46,589 bases of DNA, from positions 1 to 46,589 of the forward strand of contig JAGPMK010000008.1 of assembly GCA_018052995.1 (NCBI GenBank). Direction: 5' to 3'. Shown here one piece after another: positions 16,240-25,954 of this stretch; position 1 is the first letter of the stretch; every line of letters starts with the position of its first letter. The notes below the pieces were generated by a model that saw nothing but the letters and a program-made list of their open reading frames with translations, did not search any database and was not told where the DNA came from. Source of the stretch: Syntrophorhabdales bacterium (GTDB lineage Bacteria > Desulfobacterota > Syntrophorhabdia > Syntrophorhabdales > Syntrophorhabdaceae). Position numbers and translations under genes: made by a program.

Positions 16240-16392
16240 ATGGATCCTCATACACAGAAGATAAGAAAAATAATAATCAATACAGCAGAGAATATGGCTA
16301 TCAAGGTAAATAACAAAATTAGGACAACAATTGTAGGGGGGGAGTATGCCAGTTCTCTAATTCAGGGGATCGACTACTACCAGGGAACGTGA
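16240..16392 (+). pseudogene. N-terminal relic of inositol-3-phosphate synthase
   Basis: The 50-codon frame ends KIRTTIVGGEYASSLIQGIDYYQGT. This matches the N-terminal NAD-binding strand and loop of bacterial myo-inositol-1-phosphate synthases, normally IVGVGNCASSLxQGxxYY; here one residue of the glycine-rich loop is lost and NC has become EY. The rest of the enzyme, some 330 residues, is absent. The stop overlaps the GTG start of the flippase gene, as if a deletion fused the remnant to it. The natural start may be the inner ATG at 16294 (MAIKVNNKI). It may now act only as a leader peptide coupling translation to the next gene. Confidence 0.6.
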
Positions 16393-17405
16393 AGATCTTT
16401 CATATACTCATCATAATATTAGGCGTGCTCCTATTAGGTTTTCTTATCTATAGCCTTGGCCCTCTTCTCATCTGGCGCGAGTTGATGCTTCTCGGTTGGG
16501 GGATAGTGCCACTCATACTTTTAGAGGGTTGCAGCAGGCTTTTTCATACCCAGGCCTTAAGACATTGTTTGTCAGGTTCACATAGAGCCCTACCCTTTAA
16601 GAGGGTCTTTGGTGTACTCATGGCAGGTGGTTCGATTAACTACCTTACCCCCACCGCAGGACTCGGTGGAGAGGTAACAAAGGGGCTTCTTCTCGCCTCA
16701 GATCGCAGTGGTTCTCAGGCTGCATCTGCCGTGATCCTCGATAAACTTTTTTATTCGCTTGCCCAGTTGATCTTAATTACGTGTGGTTCCTGCATATTCT
16801 TGACAAAGATAGTGATGCCCCGTGCTTGGTGGCTTGCCCTCATCTCTGTCACTGTTGCAATAGGACTTGGTATCATAGGATTTTTCTTGGTGCAGCGATA
16901 TGGAAAATTAGGTAGCATTATAAGATGGGCTGTGAGGCATCGCCTTGGAGGGGCAGCCCTCCAAAAGACAGCCTGTTCCATGACAGAAGTAGATAAAGAA
17001 CTCCAGTGCTTTCACCATAGTCGTCCCGTAGATCTCCTTTTATCAATATCCTGGCATTTGGCAGGATTCCTATGGGGGATAATCCCTACCTTCTATTTTC
17101 TTGTTTTGACCACAGACTCACCTTCGCTATCAATGGCAGTTTTGCTTGTCATTCTCGGAAACTGGTTCGATCTAGCAGCCTTTGTTATACCGGTCGATAT
17201 CGGTGTTCAGGAGGCAACGAGGGTCCTCGCCTTTAGAATTGTCGGTTTTTCCTCAGCACTGGGATTAACCTATGGCATCACACATCGTTTGCAACAGCTC
17301 TTTTGGGCTGGCATGGGACTGCTCTTCTACAGCATACTTGCCTCTACCCGCACGCGTGGTCTTCAAAGGTCTTCTTGCAGTGCCCCGAAAGAGAGGTTCT
17401 TATGA
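16389..17405 (+). CDS. flippase-like membrane protein (LPG_synthase_TM / UPF0104 family)
   Basis: The protein has 338 residues with seven to eight membrane helices. The motif MAGGSINYLTPTAGLGGEVTK (near 78-98) is the family's conserved loop, with LDKLFYSLAQL and FVIPVDIGVQEA later. Members are proposed lipid flippases or scaffolds of lipid-modifying enzymes; related genes also occur beside hopanoid genes. The GTG start overlaps the stop of the inositol-synthase relic (GTGA). It lies between the CDP-alcohol phosphotransferase and the export genes, which suits movement of the lipid product to the periplasmic face. The C-terminal tail is polar and short. Confidence 0.75.
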   Translation: MKIFHILIIILGVLLLGFLIYSLGPLLIWRELMLLGWGIVPLILLEGCSRLFHTQALRHCLSGSHRALPFKRVFGVLMAGGSINYLTPTAGLGGEVTKGLLLASDRSGSQAASAVILDKLFYSLAQLILITCGSCIFLTKIVMPRAWWLALISVTVAIGLGIIGFFLVQRYGKLGSIIRWAVRHRLGGAALQKTACSMTEVDKELQCFHHSRPVDLLLSISWHLAGFLWGIIPTFYFLVLTTDSPSLSMAVLLVILGNWFDLAAFVIPVDIGVQEATRVLAFRIVGFSSALGLTYGITHRLQQLFWAGMGLLFYSILASTRTRGLQRSSCSAPKERFL

Positions 17406-17477
17406 GTCTCTGTATCAGATTCTTGAGGGTAAGCATGCATAGGGTGGCAACCTAGCAGAGAATAGTGGGAGGAAATT

Positions 17478-18848
17478 ATGAAGTCTCTTTTTTGGTGTTT
17501 GCGATATGTTTCATCGATTATCATAGCGTTTTTAGTCCTTGGCCTTGCAGTAAACGCAGAAAGTGGAGAAAGACCTGTCTTTGGTCTGCCACAACTTATT
17601 CGTATGGCTTTAGAAAAGAGCCCTGAGATTGCAGAGACACAGAGTGAAATAGCCGGGGCAAAGGGTGAGCTTGCTCAGGCAGAGGCTGCCCTGTATCCGC
17701 AGATTGAAACTACAGCCTTGGCTGGTCCTGTCAATAACACAAGGCGGCCTATGGTATCGGGTAGTCGAATCATAGACCCATCACCAGACTTTGGTATCGG
17801 TGTCTTCGGAAGGTTAGACATAATCATGACACAACCTCTCTATACATTTGGCAAGATCTCTAATAGAGTGGATGCTGCAGCCAAAGGTGTAATGGTCAAA
17901 GAATCAAGGTTGTCCCAGAAGAGAAACGAGATTGCCTTGCGGGTTAAAGAACTTTATTATGGGTTGGTCCTCGCTCGTGCCGGGGTTGATGCAGCTAGGG
18001 ATGCAGCCGGATATTTCGATGAGGCCCGACGCCGAATGGAACGTTTACTCAAGCTTGGCTCCCCGAATGTGCTTGAGAGCGATTTATACAGGCTTGATGC
18101 CTATAGGGCAAATATCTTGCGCTCGCAAGCGGCAGCTGAAGAGGGAATGAAGATTGCCTACTTTGCCCTCAAGTCCATGATTGGTTTACCAATAGAGACA
18201 GATTATGAGCCTGCAGACCGTATGATTACTGTCAGTGACGAGAGACTTGGGGAACTGAATGACTACATTAGAAAGGCGTCTTCAGACCGACCGGAATTCA
18301 AACAATTAGATCAGGCAATCAAGGCACAAAAATTTAACCTCGAGGCTGCTATAAGTGACATGTATCCATCCTTTTTTATGGTCCTTGGGGGATCATTCGC
18401 CGGTGCACCAGGGCGTGAGACATTTCATAACCCCTATATCCGAGATGAATTCAATCACGCTGCAGCAGGTATTGCAGGTGGGTTGAAGTGGCAGTTTGAT
18501 TTTGGGATATTGAAAGGCAAGGTTGAAAAGGAGAAGGCAGATTACGAAAAGTTGTTACATACAAAGGCTACGGCTGAGTTGGGGATTCCCATTGAGGTTG
18601 CACAGAGGTACCATGAGGTGAAAGAGTGGCGAGCTGCTGTTGATGCCTATGACAAGGCTGTTGCGTCATCAAGAAAATGGATTATCGCTGCATTTACCAA
18701 TTTTGATATGGGGGTGGGCACTGCAGATGACCTCTTGAGAAGTATCGAACGGTACGGAGAGAATCATGGAAAATACCTTGGCGCCCTCTTTAATTATAAT
18801 ATTTCGTTTGCCAGACTAGAGTATGCAACAGGGGTGCAGAGCTGGTAA
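17478..18848 (+). CDS. TolC-family outer-membrane efflux protein
   Basis: This is an outer-membrane channel of the TolC/OEP type with 456 residues. A hydrophobic signal peptide (about 1-27, ending NAES) is followed by PQLIRMALEKSPEIAETQSEI, the usual first helix of the OEP repeat. Long alpha-helical coiled stretches (RARRRMERLLKLGSPNVLE region and 340-380) alternate with beta-strand parts rich in aromatic and Gly residues. The gene is tightly linked to the RND gene that follows: its stop lies within the proposed start of that gene. No membrane-fusion protein gene is in the cluster, which is unusual for a TolC-RND pair. Confidence 0.85.
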   Translation: MKSLFWCLRYVSSIIIAFLVLGLAVNAESGERPVFGLPQLIRMALEKSPEIAETQSEIAGAKGELAQAEAALYPQIETTALAGPVNNTRRPMVSGSRIIDPSPDFGIGVFGRLDIIMTQPLYTFGKISNRVDAAAKGVMVKESRLSQKRNEIALRVKELYYGLVLARAGVDAARDAAGYFDEARRRMERLLKLGSPNVLESDLYRLDAYRANILRSQAAAEEGMKIAYFALKSMIGLPIETDYEPADRMITVSDERLGELNDYIRKASSDRPEFKQLDQAIKAQKFNLEAAISDMYPSFFMVLGGSFAGAPGRETFHNPYIRDEFNHAAAGIAGGLKWQFDFGILKGKVEKEKADYEKLLHTKATAELGIPIEVAQRYHEVKEWRAAVDAYDKAVASSRKWIIAAFTNFDMGVGTADDLLRSIERYGENHGKYLGALFNYNISFARLEYATGVQSW

Positions 18849-21604
18849 GGCAACCCATAAGGAATGGCTTTTATAGGGCCCTATCTTCCATCATAGACAT
18901 CCAGACCTCCCACCCACTCGTAACCTTTATCATCGCCTTGGTGCTTGCTGGTTTGGCCATATGGTTTACAGTAACCAAGCTAGAACTTGACACAAGTCAG
19001 CGGGCCCTTATCTCATCAGAGAATCGTTTGATGCAGTTACTGGAGGTGGCAGACCAATTCTCAGAGCATGATGCATTTATTGTCGCTATAGAGAACAGAG
19101 ATGTGCGTCGAACCTTAGAATTTGTCAGCGCACTTGCCCCTAAGTTAGAAGCAGACCGCCAACACTTTGCAGAGGTTTTTTTTCGGGTAGACCCTGCACA
19201 TTTCCGACCATGGGCACTTCTTTACCTTAGCCCAAAAGAACTTGCCGACCTCCGTAGCAACCTTCTCCAACACAAATCCTTTATTAAAAATCTCTGCCAG
19301 TCCCCAGGACTTGTCAAGTTCTTTGAAGAAGTCAACAACGAAATGGCCTCGCATATGATAGGGCAACTTTTTACAGGCTTTCTCGAACCCTCGTCCGAGG
19401 AAGGCAAGGGTGAACCGATGGATCTCGATTTCTTGCTCAGGGTCTTGCGGGAGATGAAAGCAAACATAGAAGGCTCGTCGAGCTTCACATCCCCCTGGAA
19501 CTCATTCTTCTCTAAAGTTGGCTGGACTGCGGAGGCAGAAGAAGGTTATTTTTGGACAAACGAGAAGAAATATCTCCTCATCTTTGTATCACCTAATACG
19601 CAGGGCAGTGGTGGATCCACCGAGAAAGATGCATTGACTGCGTTGCGACAACACGTTGCCGCAGTAAAACAGCGGTTTCCTGACATTGAGGCAGGCGTTA
19701 CGGGCCAGAAGGCACTTAACGTGGATGAAATGAATATGGCCCTCAATGATATGAGTATTGTCACAATTATCTCAATTATATCTCTTGGGGCGCTCCTTGT
19801 TCTCTTCTGGCGGACCGTCAGGCGTCCATTGCTCCAGCTGACCACGCAGATGGTTAGTCTCTCCTTCACCTTCGGGCTAACCACGCTTCTTATAGGTCAT
19901 CTTAACCTTCTCTCTATTACATTCGCACCAATAGTCCTTGGCCTTGGTATAGACTACGATATTCATTGGTTTTCACGTTACAACGAAGAGCGTCAGCGCA
20001 AAGGCCAATCCATAAGGCAGGCGCTGAGTATTACGATGGAGAGGACAGGCCCTGCTATCCTTGTTGCTGCCTTAAGCACCTGTCTCGCCTTTTTCCCACT
20101 TGCCCTTACAGGATTCAAGGGGCTTAGCGAGCTTGGTATCATCTGCGGCATGGGGCTTTTGGTGTCCTCAATCACTAGCATCTGCCTTTTGCCGGCGCTT
20201 ATCGTGCTTTTCGACAGACCAAGGCCGTATATGCCCCTTCTCGATGACAAGCAGGAGGTGAAACCCCTCGTGCGAATCACGAAACAGCGCGCAATTGGCC
20301 TTTTAGTGCTTGCTGCTTTCTGTACTGGCCTCTCATTGTGGGGGGCAAGAAAAATAAAATTTGACCTTAATATGTTGCACCTCCAGTCCAAGGATGCTGA
20401 GTCTGTCATCTGGGAAACAAAACTTATCGAGGGCTCAAAGTATCCAAGTATCTATGGTGTCCTCTTTGCACATTCCCTCGCTGAGGTGGCAACGAAGACA
20501 AAGGCCCTTAAGAAACTCCCTACTGTCTCAGAGGTGCAGAGTATAGAGGACTTCCTTCCTCAGGATCAGGCCCATAAGATCTCTCTCCTACGAGGGATGA
20601 AGCCCCTCCTCGCTGACATACCTTCGACCATACCCAGGCCAGCCGGTCCTATAGATATCGCCCATCTTGAGGATGTATTTTCACGGATTCGGTTCAAAAT
20701 GGAGAATACAAGTGCTAAAGAATGGGGCGTAAACAAACCTATTGAGGCTCAGATGAAAGAGGTCTGCTTGCTTATTGATACCATAAAGAAGGATTTCCAC
20801 TCAATCGGGAAGGACACCCTTTTGCGTCTTAAGCAATTCGAGAGACATATATTTGAAGATCTAAACGATAAGCTTTCCCTTTTGCGGGAAAATATAGACA
20901 CTCGGCCTATGCAGATCTCTGACCTGCCACAACCTATCCGTGAGCGTTTCGTAGGACCAGACAACCTCTACCTTATACGCGTCTTCCCTGCTATGGATAT
21001 ATGGGACCCACAGTTTCTTGGGGTTTTTGTAGAGGATTTAAGGAGGATAGACCCAGATGTAACAGGCGACCCTGTTACCCTTTATGTCTTTACCAAAGAG
21101 TTTCGTGATTCATCAATCAAGGCGGCCATCTATGCCCTGATATTTATCTTTGTGTTTCTTCTTTTAATGTTACGAAACGTAGCTTTCACGCTTGCCGCAA
21201 TTACACCGCTCATCCTTGGCGCACTATGGACCTTTGGTCTTATGTATCTCTTTGGTATGGATTTAAATCTTGCCAATACGATCTTTTTGCCCCTTGTTAT
21301 AGGTGCAGGAGTCGAATACGGCGTTATAGTTGTTGAAAGATGGCGGCAGGGAAAAAAGGTTAAGGAACAGGCAACACTCCCTGTGAGTACGGGTATGGGG
21401 GTATTGCTTGCCGGTTTAACCACCACAATAGGCTTTGCAAGCCTCATGATATCGCGACACCAGGGTATACATAGTCTTGGTCTTCTTACAACAATTGGCA
21501 GTCTGACTGTAATTACTGTAACAATCCTTTTTCTCCCGGCACTGCTGTATCTCATCCCTAACAACAAGAGTGGCAGGATAGAAAATAATGATGGTGAACC
21601 ATGA
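18842..21604 (+). CDS. MMPL/HpnN-type RND transporter
   Basis: This large inner-membrane RND protein has two halves, each a membrane helix, a big periplasmic domain and a helix bundle. The signatures are GLGIDYDIHWFSRYNEE in the first bundle and GAGVEYGVIVVERWRQG in the second. The order resembles HpnN, which moves hopanoids to the outer membrane, and MmpL lipid exporters. The first ATG/GTG/TTG codon (TTG at 18938) would cut through the first helix; the frame is open to 18800 and encodes a normal N-terminus (LSSIIDIQTSHPLVTFIIAL). I therefore propose the CTG at 18842, with AGGGGTG 5 bases before it, overlapping the tolC stop. This gives about 920 residues. The 3' end overlaps the next gene by 4 bases. 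Confidence 0.8.
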   Translation: MVRQPIRNGFYRALSSIIDIQTSHPLVTFIIALVLAGLAIWFTVTKLELDTSQRALISSENRLMQLLEVADQFSEHDAFIVAIENRDVRRTLEFVSALAPKLEADRQHFAEVFFRVDPAHFRPWALLYLSPKELADLRSNLLQHKSFIKNLCQSPGLVKFFEEVNNEMASHMIGQLFTGFLEPSSEEGKGEPMDLDFLLRVLREMKANIEGSSSFTSPWNSFFSKVGWTAEAEEGYFWTNEKKYLLIFVSPNTQGSGGSTEKDALTALRQHVAAVKQRFPDIEAGVTGQKALNVDEMNMALNDMSIVTIISIISLGALLVLFWRTVRRPLLQLTTQMVSLSFTFGLTTLLIGHLNLLSITFAPIVLGLGIDYDIHWFSRYNEERQRKGQSIRQALSITMERTGPAILVAALSTCLAFFPLALTGFKGLSELGIICGMGLLVSSITSICLLPALIVLFDRPRPYMPLLDDKQEVKPLVRITKQRAIGLLVLAAFCTGLSLWGARKIKFDLNMLHLQSKDAESVIWETKLIEGSKYPSIYGVLFAHSLAEVATKTKALKKLPTVSEVQSIEDFLPQDQAHKISLLRGMKPLLADIPSTIPRPAGPIDIAHLEDVFSRIRFKMENTSAKEWGVNKPIEAQMKEVCLLIDTIKKDFHSIGKDTLLRLKQFERHIFEDLNDKLSLLRENIDTRPMQISDLPQPIRERFVGPDNLYLIRVFPAMDIWDPQFLGVFVEDLRRIDPDVTGDPVTLYVFTKEFRDSSIKAAIYALIFIFVFLLLMLRNVAFTLAAITPLILGALWTFGLMYLFGMDLNLANTIFLPLVIGAGVEYGVIVVERWRQGKKVKEQATLPVSTGMGVLLAGLTTTIGFASLMISRHQGIHSLGLLTTIGSLTVITVTILFLPALLYLIPNNKSGRIENNDGEP

Positions 21605-22218
21605 AAGAAATAATGAGTCTAACTTTTGTACTGCTTATGCTGTTTATATCAGCCCATGAGAGCCTTGGCCAGACAAAGACAGCGACCGATTTAGTTCGTA
21701 ATATGTTAGATGAGGTGATGGCGATTCAGAACAATCCTGAGCTGCAAGGTCAGGGATTGCGTGATAAACGCCGGGGTCTTATCCAAAAGGTCATCCTGAA
21801 AAGTTTTGATTTTGAAAACATGTCGAAAAACGCCCTTGGGGCTGAGCAGTGGAATGCGCTTAAGCCCGAGCAACGTTCTGAATTCAGGTCAATCTTTCAG
21901 GGACTTTTCCTGGATTCTTACTCTAGGCTTGTATTAGAGTTTTTGAAAAAGGAGAGGATTGAATATAGAGGGGAAGAGACTGCCCAAGGGAAGGCGATTG
22001 TGAGGAGTATCATCCACCGGGTCGAGGGTCAGCTCCCTGTGGACTACCTGCTTACGAATCTAAAGAACGGATGGTTGGTAAGCGACGTTATAATAGACGG
22101 GGTAAGTATTGTGGGAAATTACCATAATGCCTTTTCTCGTATCATAAAAATAGAATCCTACAGCGGCCTTTTAAAAAGGATGCAGCTTCAACAAAAGGCG
22201 ACTCAAGCCGGAGAATAA
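21601..22218 (+). CDS. MlaC/Ttg2D-like periplasmic lipid-binding protein
   Basis: This 205-residue protein starts with a signal peptide (about 1-22, ending LGQ). It has the family pattern FDFENMSKNALGAEQWNAL, PEQRSEF and SYSRLVLEFL, then a YLLTNLKNGWLVSDVIIDGVSIV stretch near the end. MlaC and HpnM relatives carry a lipid across the periplasm. The start ATG overlaps the stop of the RND gene (ATGA), so the two are translationally coupled. This is the combination seen for HpnN and HpnM, which supports lipid and not drug transport. It closes the cluster. Confidence 0.88.
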   Translation: MKEIMSLTFVLLMLFISAHESLGQTKTATDLVRNMLDEVMAIQNNPELQGQGLRDKRRGLIQKVILKSFDFENMSKNALGAEQWNALKPEQRSEFRSIFQGLFLDSYSRLVLEFLKKERIEYRGEETAQGKAIVRSIIHRVEGQLPVDYLLTNLKNGWLVSDVIIDGVSIVGNYHNAFSRIIKIESYSGLLKRMQLQQKATQAGE

Positions 22219-22414
22219 AAGGGTAAACAGGACGGATCTTCCACAACCCCATACAGGATTTGTGCTTTAACTATTTTGAACCTTTATTTTTTCCTTCTCT
22301 CAGGCAATTTCCTTCTCGTGGCCACCTTTATGCCTTTGGATATGAGCATTATACAATGAGACCTTTTTCAGAATATTATGGTTTATGAAGTATAATGCCT
22401 AAGTTAGGGGGAGT

Positions 22415-25400
22415 TTAAGACAATTTTCTGTCCACATCAGACAATAACTTTACGAACCCTTCAAGCCTAAAACCTGATATCTGGCACAGTGATTCTATTT
22501 CTTCTATGGCCTTATTTATCGTATTTATAAATTTGTCAAGATCTATTTTATCAGGTTCAATATCCTTGTGTCTTTTAAGTATAATAGATATACCAATCCA
22601 CCAGAGCAAAAGCTCAAGGCCCTCTTTGCTGAACCAGAGGATATCCTCGTATAGATTGACCCTTATAATCTTCTGCACTGAGCTGTCCTTTAAAAGGGTA
22701 TAAACAAAGGGTATAAGGTCTTTTGGGTCTTTTATGTCCATAGAATCTTCAAATCTGTTATGTATATCCATAAGGAGTAATGAGTCTGATATGGCACTAT
22801 CGTCCAATCCAAGGGTTCTCAGATTATCAGAGACAATGGGCTCTAAACCTATGTGTCTGATTACAGGATAATCAGCAATTCTATTAAAAAGCATATGGCT
22901 TAGAAGCATATAAAGCCACCTCTGTTCCAGGATCTTAATCTGCCCTGCATGGGTCAACCTGATCAGTATTTCAAGCTCATTAAGTGCCGATGCTATATAT
23001 CCATAAGGTATTGTCTCCATGTCATTATCTACGCTATAGTTGTTTACCGATTCGATAAATCGGGTATATCGCCATTTCACTCCATCTATCAGTAAAGACC
23101 TTGCTTCATCCGTTGCCTGTCCTTTTGATATGAGGGTGTCTATAATGTCTCTGAACAACCCCTCATTAAAAAGAGCCCTACACAGATCTTTTACATGTCC
23201 TCTTTTTATTTCATCCATGGCATATTCTATGCTGGGGGTGCCCCTTCCCTTAAGATACTCATAGATGACAGAATAGTCTATCTCTTTACTATCATGTGCC
23301 TCATAAAAATCAACGAATACATGATATCCATAAGGGCCTATCTCTGTATATAGCCCCTTTTCCTTAATGTCCCTGTTTTTTCTTATATAGGTTAAGCCGG
23401 ATACATGATCCCGAAAAATCACAAAGCTGTCTTCTTCAGAAAGGGCAAGGCCAAAGGCGAGGTCTCTCTGGGTAAGGGTTCTGCCATCACCTGAACCTGT
23501 CTTTATGGAGAATGCCGCTGATGTCTTTATCCAGCCAGAGGTAGTTGAGGCCTTATTATTATAGATTACAAGCGCCCTATCTGAGTCATATCTATTGGAA
23601 TATGCAAAGACATCTTCATTTATCGTTCCATTATGGGAATAAAAATCATAGAGGAGGAAGTTTTCAACCCCAGAGAATATGTGACGTCTGTGCATCAGAG
23701 GGAATATATCCCTCCTGTGTCTTTCTATAAGGTAGAGGTCAGGGGATTCATCCATATATGCCTTTTTATACTCCATACCGTATTTCTCTGTGAACCCCTC
23801 AATCTGACCGTGGCCAAACATGGGTAGCCCTGGCATGGTTACCATAAGGGTGCATATGCCAAAGTATTTATCCCCTTTACCGAATTGGTCCACTGCTGTC
23901 CTCTCGTCAGGATTATTCATAAAATTTACAAGCCGTCTTAGTATCTCAGGGTCAAACTCGAGGATGTTTTTTATGACCGCCCTATATTTTGCATTCTCCT
24001 CATCCCTTAACATGTTCATAAATGCACTATTATAGACCCTATGCATGCCAAGGGTCCTGACAAAATAGCCCTCAAGAAGCCAGAACGCCTCAGCAAGGAG
24101 GAGTGTGTCAGGGGCATCCTGGGCAACCCTATCTACCACCTCACGCCAGAATTCATTGGGCATTAGCCTGTCAAACTCATCCTTTGTCATGCCGTATTCT
24201 GACCTTGTGGGTATTGCACCGCCGCTTCCTGGTTCAGGAAACCAGAGCCTTTGATAGTGCCTCTTTGTAAGTGTCATGGCTGCATCGAATCTTATAATGG
24301 GGAATTTTTTTGCCACATAGAGTATGGTATTGATCATCGCCTCTCTGACCTCTGGATTGAGGTAATTTAATTGAGCTGTGTCATTCCAGGGCATGCTTGT
24401 CCCATCATTGCCATGATAGATGAACTGTTCATAGCCTGTATGCCTGTCCAGTCGCCTGAATACCACTGCTGCATCTGTCCTTGTATAATAGTGGTCTTCA
24501 ATCTGGATGCAGACCCTCTCGTCGTTGGAGAGGTCAGGGCCACTAAAGGAATACCAGGGAAAGGGATTTTGATTCAATGATATAAACCAGTTAGGGTGTT
24601 CTATGACCCATTTTGAATATATACCCACATGGTTGGGCACCATATCGCTGGCAAGTCTGATGCCCTTTGACCATGCCCTTTCTTTAAGGTTTTCATAGGC
24701 ATCCTCACCACCCAAGTCATTGGCTATCTGATAATCAAAGAGTGAATAGGCAGAGGCCACGGCCTCTGGATTTCCGCATAGCTGCTTTATCCTCTGGGAT
24801 GCAGGGCTTCTCTCCCAGACGCCTATAAGCCATAGGCCTGTAAAACCACTGTCTCTGAGGATAGTTAGGTCCTCATCGGGTATCTCGTTTAGCCTTGATA
24901 TATAGTATCCATATTTTTTAGATAGCTGGTCAAGCCATACATAGATGTTTTTTGCAATGAGCACAAGTCTCGGCATCCACTCTTTGTCAGGGGTAAAGCT
25001 CTCTGCCTCAAACTGGGCACCCCTGAAATCATAAACCTGTGTCCTACCAGGACCGATAAAGGTTATCTTTGACTCTTCGCTTATAATATCAAGGGTTCTT
25101 AAAAGCCTTTTCGAATATTTTTTAAGAAGAAAACCCCAATGTTCCCTGATATAGTCAAGCTGCCCCTTGAGGGAATACGGAACAAGGACAGCAGGGGTCC
25201 TGAGCATATCTATGAGATTTTGGTTATAGGGACCAAAATGGGGTTTTTTATCCATAAAGCCCCTTAATGCTGCAATTATATACAGATAAACGGTTTCATC
25301 CTTTAGTCTTTTATCGTCAAAAAAATCAGCAAATGGTGAAAAGGCAGGGTTCATATTGGCAAGCCATAAAAGGAGCATCTCCTCGAGGATGATCTCCCTG

Positions 25401-25819
25401 TTTGATATACCAAGGGTTTCACCTTGCATATAGGCATCTACATCCATCTTTTTCCTGTAGACATCAACCGTGGGGAATTCATCTGTAAAGGTATATAATG
25501 CCTTATCAATCTTTTCTTTCTTAAAAATATCCTCTAGATACCTCAATGCCTCCTTTATAACATCTCTGTCTATCTCTTCTCGGTATGTGAGGACTACGTA
25601 ATGAAGTATCTCATCGACGAGTCCCATAGAGGCAATATCCCCTGCCTTTACAACCTTATCTGGATATCCTGATTCTATACGGCGCTGGCTTATCTTCTGG
25701 GCAAGGATGCGGGCAGCCCTTATATTGGGGATAATAACGTTTCCACTTAAAGTAAAGATACTGTCTTCAAAATTATAGATATCTCTTATCTTCCGGGATA
25801 TGTGAAACTCAAACTCCAT
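22415..25819 (-). CDS. large GH13 alpha-amylase-family protein
   Basis: This 1134-residue protein acts on alpha-glucans. The catalytic barrel lies roughly at residues 310-760: an early GFTGLWLIGVWERS strand, DMVPNHVG (region I), IIRFDAAMTL with the Asp nucleophile near 511 (region II), LLLAEAFW with the acid Glu near 576 (region III) and FMNNPDERT with the third Asp near 638 (region IV). About 300 N-terminal residues precede the barrel and some 370 follow it; I recognise neither part. There is no signal peptide, so it is cytosolic and probably part of glycogen or maltodextrin metabolism. The subfamily is unclear; transglycosidase is as possible as hydrolase. It stands 135 bases after the PHP gene and may be a separate unit. 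Confidence 0.85.
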   Translation of the reverse strand: MEFEFHISRKIRDIYNFEDSIFTLSGNVIIPNIRAARILAQKISQRRIESGYPDKVVKAGDIASMGLVDEILHYVVLTYREEIDRDVIKEALRYLEDIFKKEKIDKALYTFTDEFPTVDVYRKKMDVDAYMQGETLGISNREIILEEMLLLWLANMNPAFSPFADFFDDKRLKDETVYLYIIAALRGFMDKKPHFGPYNQNLIDMLRTPAVLVPYSLKGQLDYIREHWGFLLKKYSKRLLRTLDIISEESKITFIGPGRTQVYDFRGAQFEAESFTPDKEWMPRLVLIAKNIYVWLDQLSKKYGYYISRLNEIPDEDLTILRDSGFTGLWLIGVWERSPASQRIKQLCGNPEAVASAYSLFDYQIANDLGGEDAYENLKERAWSKGIRLASDMVPNHVGIYSKWVIEHPNWFISLNQNPFPWYSFSGPDLSNDERVCIQIEDHYYTRTDAAVVFRRLDRHTGYEQFIYHGNDGTSMPWNDTAQLNYLNPEVREAMINTILYVAKKFPIIRFDAAMTLTKRHYQRLWFPEPGSGGAIPTRSEYGMTKDEFDRLMPNEFWREVVDRVAQDAPDTLLLAEAFWLLEGYFVRTLGMHRVYNSAFMNMLRDEENAKYRAVIKNILEFDPEILRRLVNFMNNPDERTAVDQFGKGDKYFGICTLMVTMPGLPMFGHGQIEGFTEKYGMEYKKAYMDESPDLYLIERHRRDIFPLMHRRHIFSGVENFLLYDFYSHNGTINEDVFAYSNRYDSDRALVIYNNKASTTSGWIKTSAAFSIKTGSGDGRTLTQRDLAFGLALSEEDSFVIFRDHVSGLTYIRKNRDIKEKGLYTEIGPYGYHVFVDFYEAHDSKEIDYSVIYEYLKGRGTPSIEYAMDEIKRGHVKDLCRALFNEGLFRDIIDTLISKGQATDEARSLLIDGVKWRYTRFIESVNNYSVDNDMETIPYGYIASALNELEILIRLTHAGQIKILEQRWLYMLLSHMLFNRIADYPVIRHIGLEPIVSDNLRTLGLDDSAISDSLLLMDIHNRFEDSMDIKDPKDLIPFVYTLLKDSSVQKIIRVNLYEDILWFSKEGLELLLWWIGISIILKRHKDIEPDKIDLDKFINTINKAIEEIESLCQISGFRLEGFVKLLSDVDRKLS

Positions 25820-25954
25820 CTATAGACCCCCGTTTGTATTGGTAATTGCAAATTAGTACCGTGAACATGCTAACATAGGGGTTATTTCCAGTCAACAGAC
25901 AAAGAAGATTTAAAAAAAAATGATAGACCCCTAACCTGGCTGCTTATTGGCTGG

